From the NCBI RefSeq assembly GCF_001424585.1, contig NZ_LMPJ01000010.1, positions 62,468-126,467 of the forward strand: a stretch of DNA of 64,000 bases, written 5' to 3'. Within the stretch, counting starts at the first letter, position 1, and every line of letters begins with the position of its first letter. Of this stretch, positions 32,378 through 40,771 are shown in pieces. The position numbers and the translations under genes are program-made. The notes under the pieces were generated by a model. That model saw nothing but the letters and a program-made list of their open reading frames with translations, did not search any database and had not been told where the DNA came from. Source of the DNA: Chryseobacterium sp. Leaf180. Lineage in GTDB: Bacteria; Bacteroidota; Bacteroidia; Flavobacteriales; Weeksellaceae.

Positions 32378-33757
32378 ATGAAGCACAGTTTACTGATTTT
32401 ACTTTTACTGAGTTTTTTCTCTTTTACCAAAGCACAGGGCGAATTTATCACAGTGTGGAAACCCTCGAATGTTTCTACCCAGAATATATCCGGCGGTATA
32501 CCTTCTACGAGCAGTCAGATCTGGTTTCCGGGAACTGGGAACAATTTTAATGTAACCTGGGAAGAGGTGGGATTTCCTGCGCACAACGGTACCTTATCCA
32601 ACGTAAATTCTGCTGTACATTTTCTCATTGATTTCGGAAATCCGGAAAATCCTGTACCGGCAAATGCCACTTACAGAGTAAAAATAAGAAATGGAAACGG
32701 AAGTTTTAATGCTGTTAAATTTCCCAGCATCTTTGTTATTCTACCAAGTGATTCTCCTCCAATTGTTAATGAATATGCTGGCGACGCAAAAAAAATCACT
32801 GACGTTTCACAATGGGGAAATACCAGCTGGACGACGATGGAGTTTGCTTTTTTTAACTGCAGCTTTATGGATGTTTCGGCAACAGATGTACCGGATTTAT
32901 CCAATGTTTCAAATACAGAAGCTATGTTTTTTACAACAAATCTAACGGGTAACAACAGCTTTGCCTCGTGGGAAACCTCAAACATTACTACTATGGCTTA
33001 TATGTTTGGGCACACGCCTTTCAATCAGCCAATAGGAAGCTGGAACGTCTCAAATGTTACAGACATCCGGTGGATGTTTCACGGCTGTAACAATTTTAAC
33101 CAGCCTCTGAAGAACTGGAATACATCAAATATGACCAATATGGATCATACGTTTCACTACTGTAATACTTTCAACCAGGATATTTCCAACTGGGATACTT
33201 CAAACGTCACCAAAATGCGTCTTTTTCTTGGCGCTGCCACAATATTTAACCAAAACCTCGGCGACTGGAATCTTAAATCTATTGTTGACGGCAAACAAAT
33301 GTTATCGGGGACAGCATTAAGCTGTATTAACTGGGATAAAACGCTTTACGGCTGGGCAAACAATCCGGAGTCGCCTGTTAATTTTGATTTGGGTAATGTT
33401 TCAGCGGCGGTGTATTCTCATCCTGCGGCAGTTGTTGCCAGAAATTATCTGCTGAACACAAAAGGATGGTTATTTTCAGGAGATATTTACAATCCGATGT
33501 GCGAATCGGTATTGGCTACTGAGGAAACGAAGTGGAAAGATGATATTTCAATATATCCAAATCCTGCAAAAGATTTTATTTATCTTAAAAATGTAAGAGC
33601 CGACCGCTACACAATTTTTGATATCAACGGAAGAATTGTTTCACAGGGCAAAGTGAATGATGATAAAATTGATCTGAAAAATTTGCAGAATGGAATGTAT
33701 TTTCTTCAGATTGAAAACAAATACAATGTCAGGAACTTACAATTTCTGAAGAAATAA
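32378..33757 (+). CDS. BspA-type surface protein with T9SS sorting tail, paralogue B
   Basis: A 459-residue paralogue of the proteins on either side. Signal peptide ending in TKAQ, N-terminal shared domain (GEFITVWKPSNVST, FNVTWEEVGFPAHNGTL), then about four clear 25-residue repeats (FNQPIGSWNVSNVTDIRWMF, FNQPLKNWNTSNMTNMDHTF, FNQDISNWDTSNVTKMRLFL, FNQNLGDWNLKSI) preceded by a weaker one. The sorting tail is ISIYPNPAKDFIYL to NLQFLKK. It differs from paralogue A by roughly three repeats, as unequal recombination would produce. There is no terminator between it and its neighbours (35 and 51 bp), so a single message is likely. Confidence 0.9.
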   Translation: MKHSLLILLLLSFFSFTKAQGEFITVWKPSNVSTQNISGGIPSTSSQIWFPGTGNNFNVTWEEVGFPAHNGTLSNVNSAVHFLIDFGNPENPVPANATYRVKIRNGNGSFNAVKFPSIFVILPSDSPPIVNEYAGDAKKITDVSQWGNTSWTTMEFAFFNCSFMDVSATDVPDLSNVSNTEAMFFTTNLTGNNSFASWETSNITTMAYMFGHTPFNQPIGSWNVSNVTDIRWMFHGCNNFNQPLKNWNTSNMTNMDHTFHYCNTFNQDISNWDTSNVTKMRLFLGAATIFNQNLGDWNLKSIVDGKQMLSGTALSCINWDKTLYGWANNPESPVNFDLGNVSAAVYSHPAAVVARNYLLNTKGWLFSGDIYNPMCESVLATEETKWKDDISIYPNPAKDFIYLKNVRADRYTIFDINGRIVSQGKVNDDKIDLKNLQNGMYFLQIENKYNVRNLQFLKK

Positions 33758-33808
33758 ACTTACATCAGGAACGTAATTAATAAATTTTTTAATCTAAATT
33801 TTTCTTAA

Positions 33809-35131
33809 ATGATACGAAATCTACTCATTATTTCTTTACTGATATTTTTCTCCATCACGAAGGCGCAGGAAGAATTTATCACGGTCTGGAAGCCTGGCAC
33901 AGCACAGGAAATTCATTTTCCCGGGAAAGGTAATAATTACAATATTTTTTGGGAAGAAATCGGTTTTCCACAGCATAACGGATCGTATCTCGGAATAAGT
34001 TCTGTGAACGAATATATAATCGTTTTCGGAATGCCTGTCAATCCAAATGCATCACAGGCGACATACCGCGTAAAAATAACAAACGGCGCAGGAAGTTTTA
34101 CCCGGTTTCGCGTATTTAATAATGAAATAACTCCTGTCTATTTATGTTCCGACAGTAACAAGCTGTTTGATGTTGCACAATGGGGAAATATACAGTGGCA
34201 AACTTTCGACAATGCTTTTACTCTTTGTATGAATATGAATGTTTCTGCAACGGATGTTCCAAATCTTTCTGGCGTCACAAGCACCAAAGAAATGTTTTAT
34301 ATCTGTCCGGCATTTACCGGAAATCCCAGTTTCAATAACTGGCAGACCTCTACGCTTACCAATATCATTTCAATGTTTTCTGCCTCATCGTTCAACGCGC
34401 CTATCGGAAACTGGGATGTTTCCAATGTTACCAACTTCAAATATGTTTTTGACGAAAGTACATTTTTTAACCAGCCATTGAGAAACTGGAATACGTCTTC
34501 TGCACAAACAATGGAGCATATGTTTCATGCGGCTCTTGCTTTTAATCAGAATATCGATTCGTGGGATACATCAAATGTTACGAATATGGATATGATGTTT
34601 GCTCTGGACGGCAACTTTAATCAAAATCTCGGAAACTGGAACCTTTCAGCACTTACTTCTGCAGTTGATATGTTTATCTCATCCGGAATGAACTGCCAGA
34701 ATTACGACAGTACATTATTTGGCTGGAACAACAGCAGTTCTACACCTCCGAATATTAACCTTGGAAACGCAGCACCGCTTACCTACAGCCATTCTGCTGC
34801 CATAAGTGCGCGTAGCGAGCTGATTACTTCCAAAAACTGGCAGATCACGGGAGATGTTTATAATCCCAACTGTAATTCTTTTCTTTCGCTAAATGACATT
34901 AAAAAGAATACTGCTTTCGGTATTTATCCAAATCCCAGCAGCGATTTTATTTACCTGAAAAATGTTGATGATTTTAAAAATTACAGCATTATCGATCTCA
35001 GCGGAAAGATGATACAGAAGCAAAACTCGAAATCCCAGATCATCGATATCCGAATGCTGCCATCGGGAAATTATATTCTTCAGCTGGAAACTAAAGATAA
35101 ACTGCACCAATTCAAATTCATCAAAAAATAA
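33809..35131 (+). CDS. BspA-type surface protein with T9SS sorting tail, paralogue C
   Basis: A 440-residue third paralogue. Signal peptide MIRNLLIISLLIFFSITKAQ, then the shared N-terminal domain (EEFITVWKPGTAQEI, IFWEEIGFPQHNGSY), shorter here. About four 25-residue repeats follow (FNAPIGNWDVSNVTNFKYVF, FNQPLRNWNTSSAQTMEHMF, FNQNIDSWDTSNVTNMDMMF, FNQNLGNWNLSAL). The type IX sorting tail runs from FGIYPNPSSDFIYL to FKFIKK. It is the last gene of the set: a strong terminator begins one base after the stop and separates it from convergent purE. Confidence 0.9.
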   Translation: MIRNLLIISLLIFFSITKAQEEFITVWKPGTAQEIHFPGKGNNYNIFWEEIGFPQHNGSYLGISSVNEYIIVFGMPVNPNASQATYRVKITNGAGSFTRFRVFNNEITPVYLCSDSNKLFDVAQWGNIQWQTFDNAFTLCMNMNVSATDVPNLSGVTSTKEMFYICPAFTGNPSFNNWQTSTLTNIISMFSASSFNAPIGNWDVSNVTNFKYVFDESTFFNQPLRNWNTSSAQTMEHMFHAALAFNQNIDSWDTSNVTNMDMMFALDGNFNQNLGNWNLSALTSAVDMFISSGMNCQNYDSTLFGWNNSSSTPPNINLGNAAPLTYSHSAAISARSELITSKNWQITGDVYNPNCNSFLSLNDIKKNTAFGIYPNPSSDFIYLKNVDDFKNYSIIDLSGKMIQKQNSKSQIIDIRMLPSGNYILQLETKDKLHQFKFIKK

Positions 35132-35165
35132 AAAAACTGCCTCGTTGATGAGGCAGTTTTTGTTT
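35132..35165. terminator. Bidirectional terminator between paralogue C and purE
   Basis: The 12-bp perfect stem AAAAACTGCCTC / GAGGCAGTTTTT with a 6-nt loop has T runs on both strands and fills the gap between two convergent stop codons. Confidence 0.92.
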
Positions 35166-35669
35166 TTATAAATCAAATCCGTTGGGATGTTTTTCTTTTA
35201 TTGTGCTTACCGTTCCCAAAACTTTTTCTTTTAAATGATCCTGATACTGCTGAAGTTTTTCGGAGACAGCTGTATCTGCAATTCCGATGATTTTTGCTGC
35301 TAAAATCCCGGCATTTAAAGCGCCGTTCAATGCAACAGTCGCTACAGGAATACCTCCCGGCATCTGTAAAATTGATAAAACGGAATCCCAGCCGTCGATA
35401 GAATTGCTCGATAAAATAGGAACACCAATTACCGGAAGTGTTGTACAGCTCGCAACCATCCCCGGAAGGTGGGCTGCGCCACCTGCACCGGCTACAATTA
35501 CATTTATTCCGCGTTCTTTAGCTGTTTTTGCATATTCAAACATTCTTTCCGGTGTTCTGTGCGCAGAAACTACGGTCAGTTCGTATGCAATATCCATCGA
35601 CTTTAAAAAATCTGCAGCCTGCTCCATGATGTGAAGATCGCTCTGGCTGCCCATTATAATTCCTACCAT
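35166..35669 (-). CDS. purE: N5-carboxyaminoimidazole ribonucleotide mutase
   Basis: Moves the carboxyl group from N5-CAIR to C4 of aminoimidazole ribotide in purine synthesis, working with PurK. The 167-residue class I enzyme shows the phosphate-binding [11 protein letters not shown] at the N-terminus, [13 protein letters not shown] with the active-site region near residue 40, [17 protein letters not shown] and PVIGVPILS, followed by a segment with [17 protein letters not shown]. Length is normal. purK lies about 4 kb away on the opposite strand (39617), so the two are not in one operon. Confidence 0.97.
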   Translation of the reverse strand: MVGIIMGSQSDLHIMEQAADFLKSMDIAYELTVVSAHRTPERMFEYAKTAKERGINVIVAGAGGAAHLPGMVASCTTLPVIGVPILSSNSIDGWDSVLSILQMPGGIPVATVALNGALNAGILAAKIIGIADTAVSEKLQQYQDHLKEKVLGTVSTIKEKHPNGFDL

Positions 35670-35728
35670 TGGTCAGTTTTTGATGGTCTCAAAGGTAAGA
35701 ATTTTAAACATAAATCCAGATTTTACGC

Positions 35729-36811
35729 TTATTCTGTGACAACAGCGTCACGCTCACCGTCTTCTTTTATTCCTTCATCGATAATTTCTTCGGCTTCTGC
35801 TTTTTCTTCCGCATCTGCACGCTCGATAAGATCTTCCTGCTCATCATTATGATGATCGATAAAAAATTCGCAGTATACCGGAAGATGATCTGAGCCAAAA
35901 TTTTCAAGAGTTTTCAGTTCTTCTATAAAAATATCATCAGAATGAAACATAAGGTCAATTGGAAATCTCAGCAATCTCGATTTTGCATGAAAAGTGGAAA
36001 CAAAAGCACGACCGACACGCGGATCAATCAGATGACTGGTTTTACGGAAAAGAATGGAAGATTTAGACCAGGCAACATTATTAAAATCACCAACAACGAT
36101 GACCGGTTTAGTCAGTTCCTGAACTCGTTTTGAAACACTGAGCAAATCGCCGTCGCGCTCTTTTGAAGTTTCTTCCTCCGTTGGACTTGGCGGTGGCGGA
36201 TGCACGCCAAAAAAGATAAATTCATAGCCATCTTTCGTCTTCATATGCGCTTCAATACTCGGAATATCATCAGCTACAAAAAAATGGGTGTGTGCTTCGG
36301 TGATTTCAAATTTAGAATAAAAATGCATCCCGTACGTATTTTCAAGCGTCACTTTCTGCGTATAAGGATACTCTTTTTCTAAAACCTGAAGTGCTTTTTC
36401 CCAGTCGCTGTTGCTTTCCATGGTCAGAAACATATCTGGTTTGCAGTCCTTTACAAGTTTTATGAAATGATCATATTCTTTATTAAACTGATACACATTG
36501 GCAGAAATAAAATGGCATTTTTCTGAAGACCGGCTGCTTCGTTTATGCCTTTTTACTTTGTAAAGCTTGGTATATTTAATTAGAATCACGGCGTGATAAA
36601 CGAACATAACGAACAGAAAACTCTGCCAATACCAAAAATTATCGAGTTCATTTTTAATGAAAAATCCTAAAGCCAAAGTGATTAAACTGAAATAAGTCAC
36701 CTGTATTTTCGCAAAATCAGGAACGCGGAAAACCCAGTGCGAACTCGGTATTTTTGGCAAAACCGTAAAGAGGAAAATGAGTGCGGTAAGAATAAAATAA
36801 GTGGTTATCAT
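35729..36811 (-). CDS. Membrane-anchored endonuclease/exonuclease/phosphatase-fold protein
   Basis: A 360-residue protein. Three hydrophobic helices fill the first ~85 residues (TYFILTALIFLFTVLPKIPS, TYFSLITLALGFFI, WYWQSFLFVMFVYHAVILI). The catalytic fold of DNase I-like metal-dependent phosphodiesterases follows. Visible motifs are FISANVYQFN near 100, a Glu in MFLTMESNSD, FFGVHPPPPSP, VVVGDFNNVAWS (the GDFN motif, near 250) and NFGSDHLPVYCEF (the SDH motif, near 315). These supply the metal ligand and catalytic histidine. The C-terminal ~35 residues are highly acidic and low-complexity (EEKAEAEEIIDEG). Substrate unknown: relatives act on DNA, phosphoinositides or sphingolipids. It lies 59 bp from purE on the same strand. 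Confidence 0.8.
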   Translation of the reverse strand: MITTYFILTALIFLFTVLPKIPSSHWVFRVPDFAKIQVTYFSLITLALGFFIKNELDNFWYWQSFLFVMFVYHAVILIKYTKLYKVKRHKRSSRSSEKCHFISANVYQFNKEYDHFIKLVKDCKPDMFLTMESNSDWEKALQVLEKEYPYTQKVTLENTYGMHFYSKFEITEAHTHFFVADDIPSIEAHMKTKDGYEFIFFGVHPPPPSPTEEETSKERDGDLLSVSKRVQELTKPVIVVGDFNNVAWSKSSILFRKTSHLIDPRVGRAFVSTFHAKSRLLRFPIDLMFHSDDIFIEELKTLENFGSDHLPVYCEFFIDHHNDEQEDLIERADAEEKAEAEEIIDEGIKEDGERDAVVTE

Positions 36812-36936
36812 CTGTTTTTTTGGTCGGTTAACACTATCAATAAATTTTTTATTTTTTATAGTGAAAACTGTTCCAAATTCAGATTTTAGTAATTTTACAT
36901 TTTATTTTAAAAGAATTTAAGTCTAAAAGTTGTTCC

Positions 36937-37377
36937 ATGAAAAAAAATCTACTCTTTATCTGCCTCATTTACAGCGTCATCGCATTTGCCCAAACGAAGG
37001 ATGAAGCTCTTTTAAAAGAATGTATCAGTAAAATGTTTAACGAAATGAAAAATTCCGACGGAAACGCCATTCTTGAGACTTTTCATGATAAAGCAATTCT
37101 GCAGACCATCACAAAAGACGGCGAAGTAAAAGATGAAAATCTGTAAGAATTTGCTGCTTCCATCTCGAAAGTGGGAAAAGGAAAAATCGACGAGCAAATT
37201 GAATTTTCATCAATACAGATCGATGGAGATCTGGCGAGCGTTTTTACGCCGTATCAGTTTTATTATGAAGGAAAATTAGCGCACTGTGGCGCCAACAGTT
37301 TCCAGCTCGTTCGTAAAAACGGTATCTGGAAAATCCAGTATCTGATAGACACCCGAAGAAAAGACAAATGCAAATGA
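36937..37377 (+). pseudogene. NTF2-like secreted protein interrupted by an in-frame stop
   Basis: One frame runs from a signal peptide (MKKNLLFICLIYSVIAFAQ) to a stop at 37375-37377, but a TAA at 37144-37146 interrupts it after residue 69 (GEVKDENL-stop-EFAASISKVG). Both halves belong to one NTF2-like domain of about 146 residues: the first has ECISKMFNEMKNSDGNAILE and FHDKAILQTI, the second has VFTPYQFYYEGKLAHCGANS and FQLVRKNGIWKIQYLIDTRR. A single base change would explain the stop. The distal half could restart from the GTG at 37171 but would lack the signal peptide and first helices. The stop overlaps the ATG of the next gene (ATGA at 37374), a sign that the intact frame was once translated into it. 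Confidence 0.75.
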
Positions 37378-37751
37378 AAATTCATCATATCGCCATTATC
37401 TGCTCAGATTACGCAGTTTCCAAAAAGTTTTATACGGAGATTTTGGGCTTAAAAATTCTTCACGAAGTCTATCGGGAAGAGCGAAAATCTTACAAGCTCG
37501 ATTTAGGAATAGAAAGTCATTATGTGATCGAACTGTTCTCTTTTCCAAATCCGCCAAAACGGCCTTCACAACCTGAGGCTTGCGGACTGCGCCACTTGGC
37601 ATTTTCTGTGGGAAAAGTACGTGATAAACGAGAAGAATTAATTCAAAAAGGTTTAAAATGTGAAGAAATCCGCACGGATGAGTTTACCGGAAAAGATTTT
37701 TTCTTTACACAGGATCCTGATGATCTGCCGATCGAGTTTTATCAGGAATAA
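37374..37751 (+). CDS. VOC-family (glyoxalase-like) protein
   Basis: A 125-residue single-module vicinal-oxygen-chelate protein similar to the GloA2/YaeR group. Metal-ligand positions are visible: His in MKIHHIAIICSDY, Glu in YVIELFSFPNPPKRP, His in GLRHLAFSVGKV and Glu in DDLPIEFYQE. Members are glyoxalase I-like or dioxygenase-like and usually homodimeric; the substrate cannot be told from sequence. I chose 37374 over 37368 because MKIHHIAI is the usual start and its ATGA overlaps the stop of the upstream NTF2-like frame. It converges on the DUF1634 gene with only 2 bp between stop codons. Confidence 0.82.
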   Translation: MKIHHIAIICSDYAVSKKFYTEILGLKILHEVYREERKSYKLDLGIESHYVIELFSFPNPPKRPSQPEACGLRHLAFSVGKVRDKREELIQKGLKCEEIRTDEFTGKDFFFTQDPDDLPIEFYQE

Positions 37752-37753
37752 AA

Positions 37754-38137
37754 TCAGTGCGCATAACCTGTGAAAAAACTCACAGCCATAATTGCAAGCA
37801 CAATCGCTGATATCCCGACGTACAGATAATCTTTTTCTTTAAGATAACCGATCAGCGCAAAAATAATTCGCATGAGCGGCGTAAAAATCAGAATTAAAAT
37901 ACCCAGCTGGATGATCGCCATTCCGTCGAATTTCTGAATGGAATTCCAAAATTGCGTCCAGACTTTCTCAGATGAATTGCCCATTTCGAGCATGGTATAT
38001 TTTTTTGGCATTTTAAAACCTTCCAGGAAAAGCTTTACAAAACCAATCAGCGAGATAATTACCGAGAAAATTACGCCGAGCCTGAGAAGATTTCCCACAC
38101 TGCGGTTCAGGTCTATATCTGTGAAATCTTTTTTCAT
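37754..38137 (-). CDS. DUF1634 membrane protein
   Basis: A 127-residue membrane protein with three hydrophobic segments: LLRLGVIFSVIISLIGFVKL (about 17-36), MAIIQLGILILIFTPLMRII (about 74-93), and a C-terminal one ending in IMAVSFFTGYAH. DUF1634 proteins are typically encoded beside TauE/SafE permeases, as here: its start codon overlaps the stop of the TauE/SafE gene by four bases (ATGA, 38134-38137). That indicates coupled translation and probably a shared complex. The family's biochemical role is not established. Confidence 0.85.
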   Translation of the reverse strand: MKKDFTDIDLNRSVGNLLRLGVIFSVIISLIGFVKLFLEGFKMPKKYTMLEMGNSSEKVWTQFWNSIQKFDGMAIIQLGILILIFTPLMRIIFALIGYLKEKDYLYVGISAIVLAIMAVSFFTGYAH

Positions 38138-38964
38138 GAGAAATTATTTCTGATTCCGTTATACATCATATACACCGATAAAATCGTGATCACCACAGCA
38201 AAAAACGTTTTCAGTTTCTTGGTTTTGGAAACCATCAATGTTTTTGAGCCGATAAAACTTCCGACTACAACGCCTACCAAAACCGGCGCTACGATCACAG
38301 GAATAATTTCGCCCCGCTGAAAATATATCAATGAACTCGCCACTGCGGTCACGCCAATCATAAAATTACTCGTCGTCGTAGAAACTTTAAACGGAAGCTT
38401 CATCATATTATCCATCGCCAAAACCTTCAGTGCGCCGGAACCGATTCCTAAAAGTCCGGACATTGCACCTGCAAACATCATCATGAAAAATCCGGGAACG
38501 GTATTTCTTGCAGAATAATCTTTTAAAACACCTTTATCTGGAAACGTACCGTACATTTTGAGTTTATTCTCCAAAGAATTGGGAATCAGCTTTTCCTGAT
38601 GATCAGGTTTTCCTTTAAGATTTAAAATAACGGTGAGAAGCAAAATGCTGGCAAAAATAATCCCTATCGTATTCGGGTTGAGCATTCCGCTGACCAAAGC
38701 TCCGGCAATCGCACCTGTCGTTGTTGCGATTTCCAGAAACATCCCGATTCTCATGTTGGTAAAACCTTCTTTAACAAAAGCTACGGCTGCACCGCTGGAA
38801 GTTCCTATTACTGAAATTAAAGAAGCACCGATGGCATAATGCATTGGCACACCGAAGCCCAGCGTAAGCAGTGGAATGATGATAACTCCGCCGCCCAAAC
38901 CCGTAAGTGAACCTAAAAGACCTGCTGAGATTGCGCCAAGAAAGAGAATAATGATTTCTGACAT
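38134..38964 (-). CDS. TauE/SafE-family (sulfite exporter-like) permease
   Basis: A 276-residue inner-membrane protein with about eight helices. It has the two-fold repeat typical of the family: LGAISAGLLGSLTGLGGGVI near the N-terminus and a later MMMFAGAMSGLLGIGSGAL. GxxGGGxxxxP (GLGGGVIIIPLL) and GIGSG are the recognised half-site motifs. The family moves sulfite, sulfoacetate or other organosulfur anions; the substrate here is undetermined. It is translationally coupled to the DUF1634 gene, and the pair forms a two-gene unit diverging from the DUF1543 gene. Confidence 0.88.
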   Translation of the reverse strand: MSEIIILFLGAISAGLLGSLTGLGGGVIIIPLLTLGFGVPMHYAIGASLISVIGTSSGAAVAFVKEGFTNMRIGMFLEIATTTGAIAGALVSGMLNPNTIGIIFASILLLTVILNLKGKPDHQEKLIPNSLENKLKMYGTFPDKGVLKDYSARNTVPGFFMMMFAGAMSGLLGIGSGALKVLAMDNMMKLPFKVSTTTSNFMIGVTAVASSLIYFQRGEIIPVIVAPVLVGVVVGSFIGSKTLMVSKTKKLKTFFAVVITILSVYMMYNGIRNNFS

Positions 38965-39048
38965 GAGACAAAGATAAAACCTTTGCTCTTTTCGGACAAA
39001 CTTTCGCTGTAGATATTTTTCGTGTATTTTTGCAGAAATATTGTGAGA

Positions 39049-39606
39049 ATGAAGCTATTTTATGTAATACTCGGAGCCACACCGAAGGGAAGAAATATTG
39101 AGCAGCACGATGTGTTTTTCGGGATTGCAGAAAGACTTGCAGATCTGGTTCCGGCAATGAAAAGCTTCTGGATGGAGGCCGCAGGAAAAATTCACCTTGA
39201 TGCCTATCAGGAAGTAAAATTCGTCGATGGTTTTGAAATTAAAATTGTAGAAAAGACGGATGCTGACCAGGAAAACCAACTCTACTTCATCAATCTTGGT
39301 GGATATAAAAGAGGATCTTTTGCTGAATTTCATGAGCAGCATTTAATGGTCGGAACATCGATGGGCGAGGTGGTAAAACGTGTTAAAAAAACAGAATTTT
39401 ACCGAAATATGGGTTTCGAAAAAGCTACGAGCCACATTGATGATAAATACGGCGTAGACATCGACGATATTTTTAAGGTAAATGATATTTTGCCGGATGA
39501 CATGAAGGCGCACTACTCGATCGTTCTGGAAAAATCTGACGCTGAACATCAGGAAAACATTCTGGATGTAGGATATTTTAAAATTGACAAACTGGAAAAA
39601 ATTTAA
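39049..39606 (+). CDS. DUF1543 protein
   Basis: A 185-residue cytoplasmic protein starting MKLFYVILGATPKGRNIEQH. The ATG at 39022 is rejected because it overlaps the -7-like box TATTTTTG at 39025-39032. The protein has two related halves: HDVFFGIAERLADLVPAMKS, FINLGGYKRGSFAEFHEQH and KFVDGFEIKIVEK fit DUF1543, a domain of unknown function common in Bacteroidota and gammaproteobacteria. There is no membrane segment or signal. It ends 10 bp before purK, so the two are probably co-transcribed. Confidence 0.78.
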   Translation: MKLFYVILGATPKGRNIEQHDVFFGIAERLADLVPAMKSFWMEAAGKIHLDAYQEVKFVDGFEIKIVEKTDADQENQLYFINLGGYKRGSFAEFHEQHLMVGTSMGEVVKRVKKTEFYRNMGFEKATSHIDDKYGVDIDDIFKVNDILPDDMKAHYSIVLEKSDAEHQENILDVGYFKIDKLEKI

Positions 39607-39616
39607 CACTGAATCA

Positions 39617-40726
39617 ATGAAAATAGGAATTTTAGGTGGCGGACAGCTCGGAAGAATGCTTATACAGGAAGCACTGAAATATGATGATGAATTTTACACT
39701 TTGGATCCGGCTGCCGACGCACCTTGCAGCAACATCTCATATTTTACGCAGGGTAATTTTAATGATTTTGAAACGGTTTTGCACTTCGGACAAGATAAAG
39801 ATGTGGTTACCATCGAAATCGAACATGTGAATGCTGATGCACTTGCCGAGCTGGAAAATCAGGGCGTAAAAGTAGTTCCGAATTCATCGATTATTAAAAC
39901 CATTCAGCAAAAAATCCTTCAGAAAAAATTTTACGAAAAGCACCAGATTCCAAGTCCGGAATTTGAGGTTATGGATGGCAGTTCAGACGAAATAAAAATG
40001 CCGCTTCCCTTCGTTCAGAAGCTGAATACCGGCGGATACGACGGAAAAGGCGTTCAAGTAATCCGTACCAATGCAGACCTGAAAAATCTTTGGACACAGG
40101 ATTCTGTTCTGGAAAAACTCGTCGATATCGACAAAGAACTTTCGGTGATCGTTGCGCGTAACGAAAAAGGCGAAACCAGAACTTTCCCTGTGACAGAAAT
40201 GGTTGCCGACCCAAAACTGAATTTGCTGGATTTTAATATTTGTCCCGTTGATCTGAATGAAAATATTGAAGCGCAGATTGATTCAATTACAGATAAATTT
40301 CTTGCTGCCGTAAACTCTCCCGGACTGTTCGCGATTGAATTATTTTTAGATAAAGACGGAAAAGTCTGGGTGAATGAAACGGCGCCACGGCTTCACAATT
40401 CCGGGCACCAAAGCCAGGAAGGCAACGCAAACTCACAGTTTGAGCAAATGTACCGCGTGGTAAAAAACCTTCCGTTGGCGGATACTGACGCCATTATTTA
40501 CAGCGGAATGCTGAATCTTGTGGGCGCTGAAGGCTATTCGGGAAAAGTAATTTATGAAGGTATGGAAGACGTTTTGAAACTTCCGGAAACCTACATTCAT
40601 CTCTATGGAAAAACAGAAACCAAACCCGGCCGGAAAATGGGACACATCAATGTTCTAGCCGATTCGCAGGAAGAACTGATGGAAAAACTGATTGAAGTGA
40701 AAGCGATGGTAAGAGTGATTGCTTAA
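39617..40726 (+). CDS. purK: N5-carboxyaminoimidazole ribonucleotide synthase
   Basis: Uses ATP and bicarbonate to carboxylate aminoimidazole ribotide, giving the substrate of PurE. The 369-residue ATP-grasp enzyme starts MKIGILGGGQLGRMLIQEAL, the dinucleotide-fold motif of the family. It then shows VVTIEIEHVN, an ATP-grasp core with LPFVQKLNTGGYDGKGVQVI near 135, and the C-terminal VNETAPRLHNSGHQSQEG near 260, with the metal-binding Glu and Asn. I reject starts upstream of 39617 because they overlap the DUF1543 gene. A terminator follows. Confidence 0.97.
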   Translation: MKIGILGGGQLGRMLIQEALKYDDEFYTLDPAADAPCSNISYFTQGNFNDFETVLHFGQDKDVVTIEIEHVNADALAELENQGVKVVPNSSIIKTIQQKILQKKFYEKHQIPSPEFEVMDGSSDEIKMPLPFVQKLNTGGYDGKGVQVIRTNADLKNLWTQDSVLEKLVDIDKELSVIVARNEKGETRTFPVTEMVADPKLNLLDFNICPVDLNENIEAQIDSITDKFLAAVNSPGLFAIELFLDKDGKVWVNETAPRLHNSGHQSQEGNANSQFEQMYRVVKNLPLADTDAIIYSGMLNLVGAEGYSGKVIYEGMEDVLKLPETYIHLYGKTETKPGRKMGHINVLADSQEELMEKLIEVKAMVRVIA

Positions 40727-40743
40727 AACTTCGAAATACATTG

Positions 40744-40771
40744 AAAAAGACTGCTTTTGAGCAGTCTTTTT
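40744..40771. terminator. Bidirectional terminator between purK and antiporter gene
   Basis: The stem AAAAGACTGC / GCAGTCTTTT with a 6-nt loop is flanked by A and T runs. It separates purK from the convergent antiporter gene, overlapping the latter's stop codon by two bases. Confidence 0.88.

Noticed and set aside
35166..40726. A purE-purK operon
   Set aside because: The genes are on opposite strands about 4 kb apart, with several unrelated genes between them.
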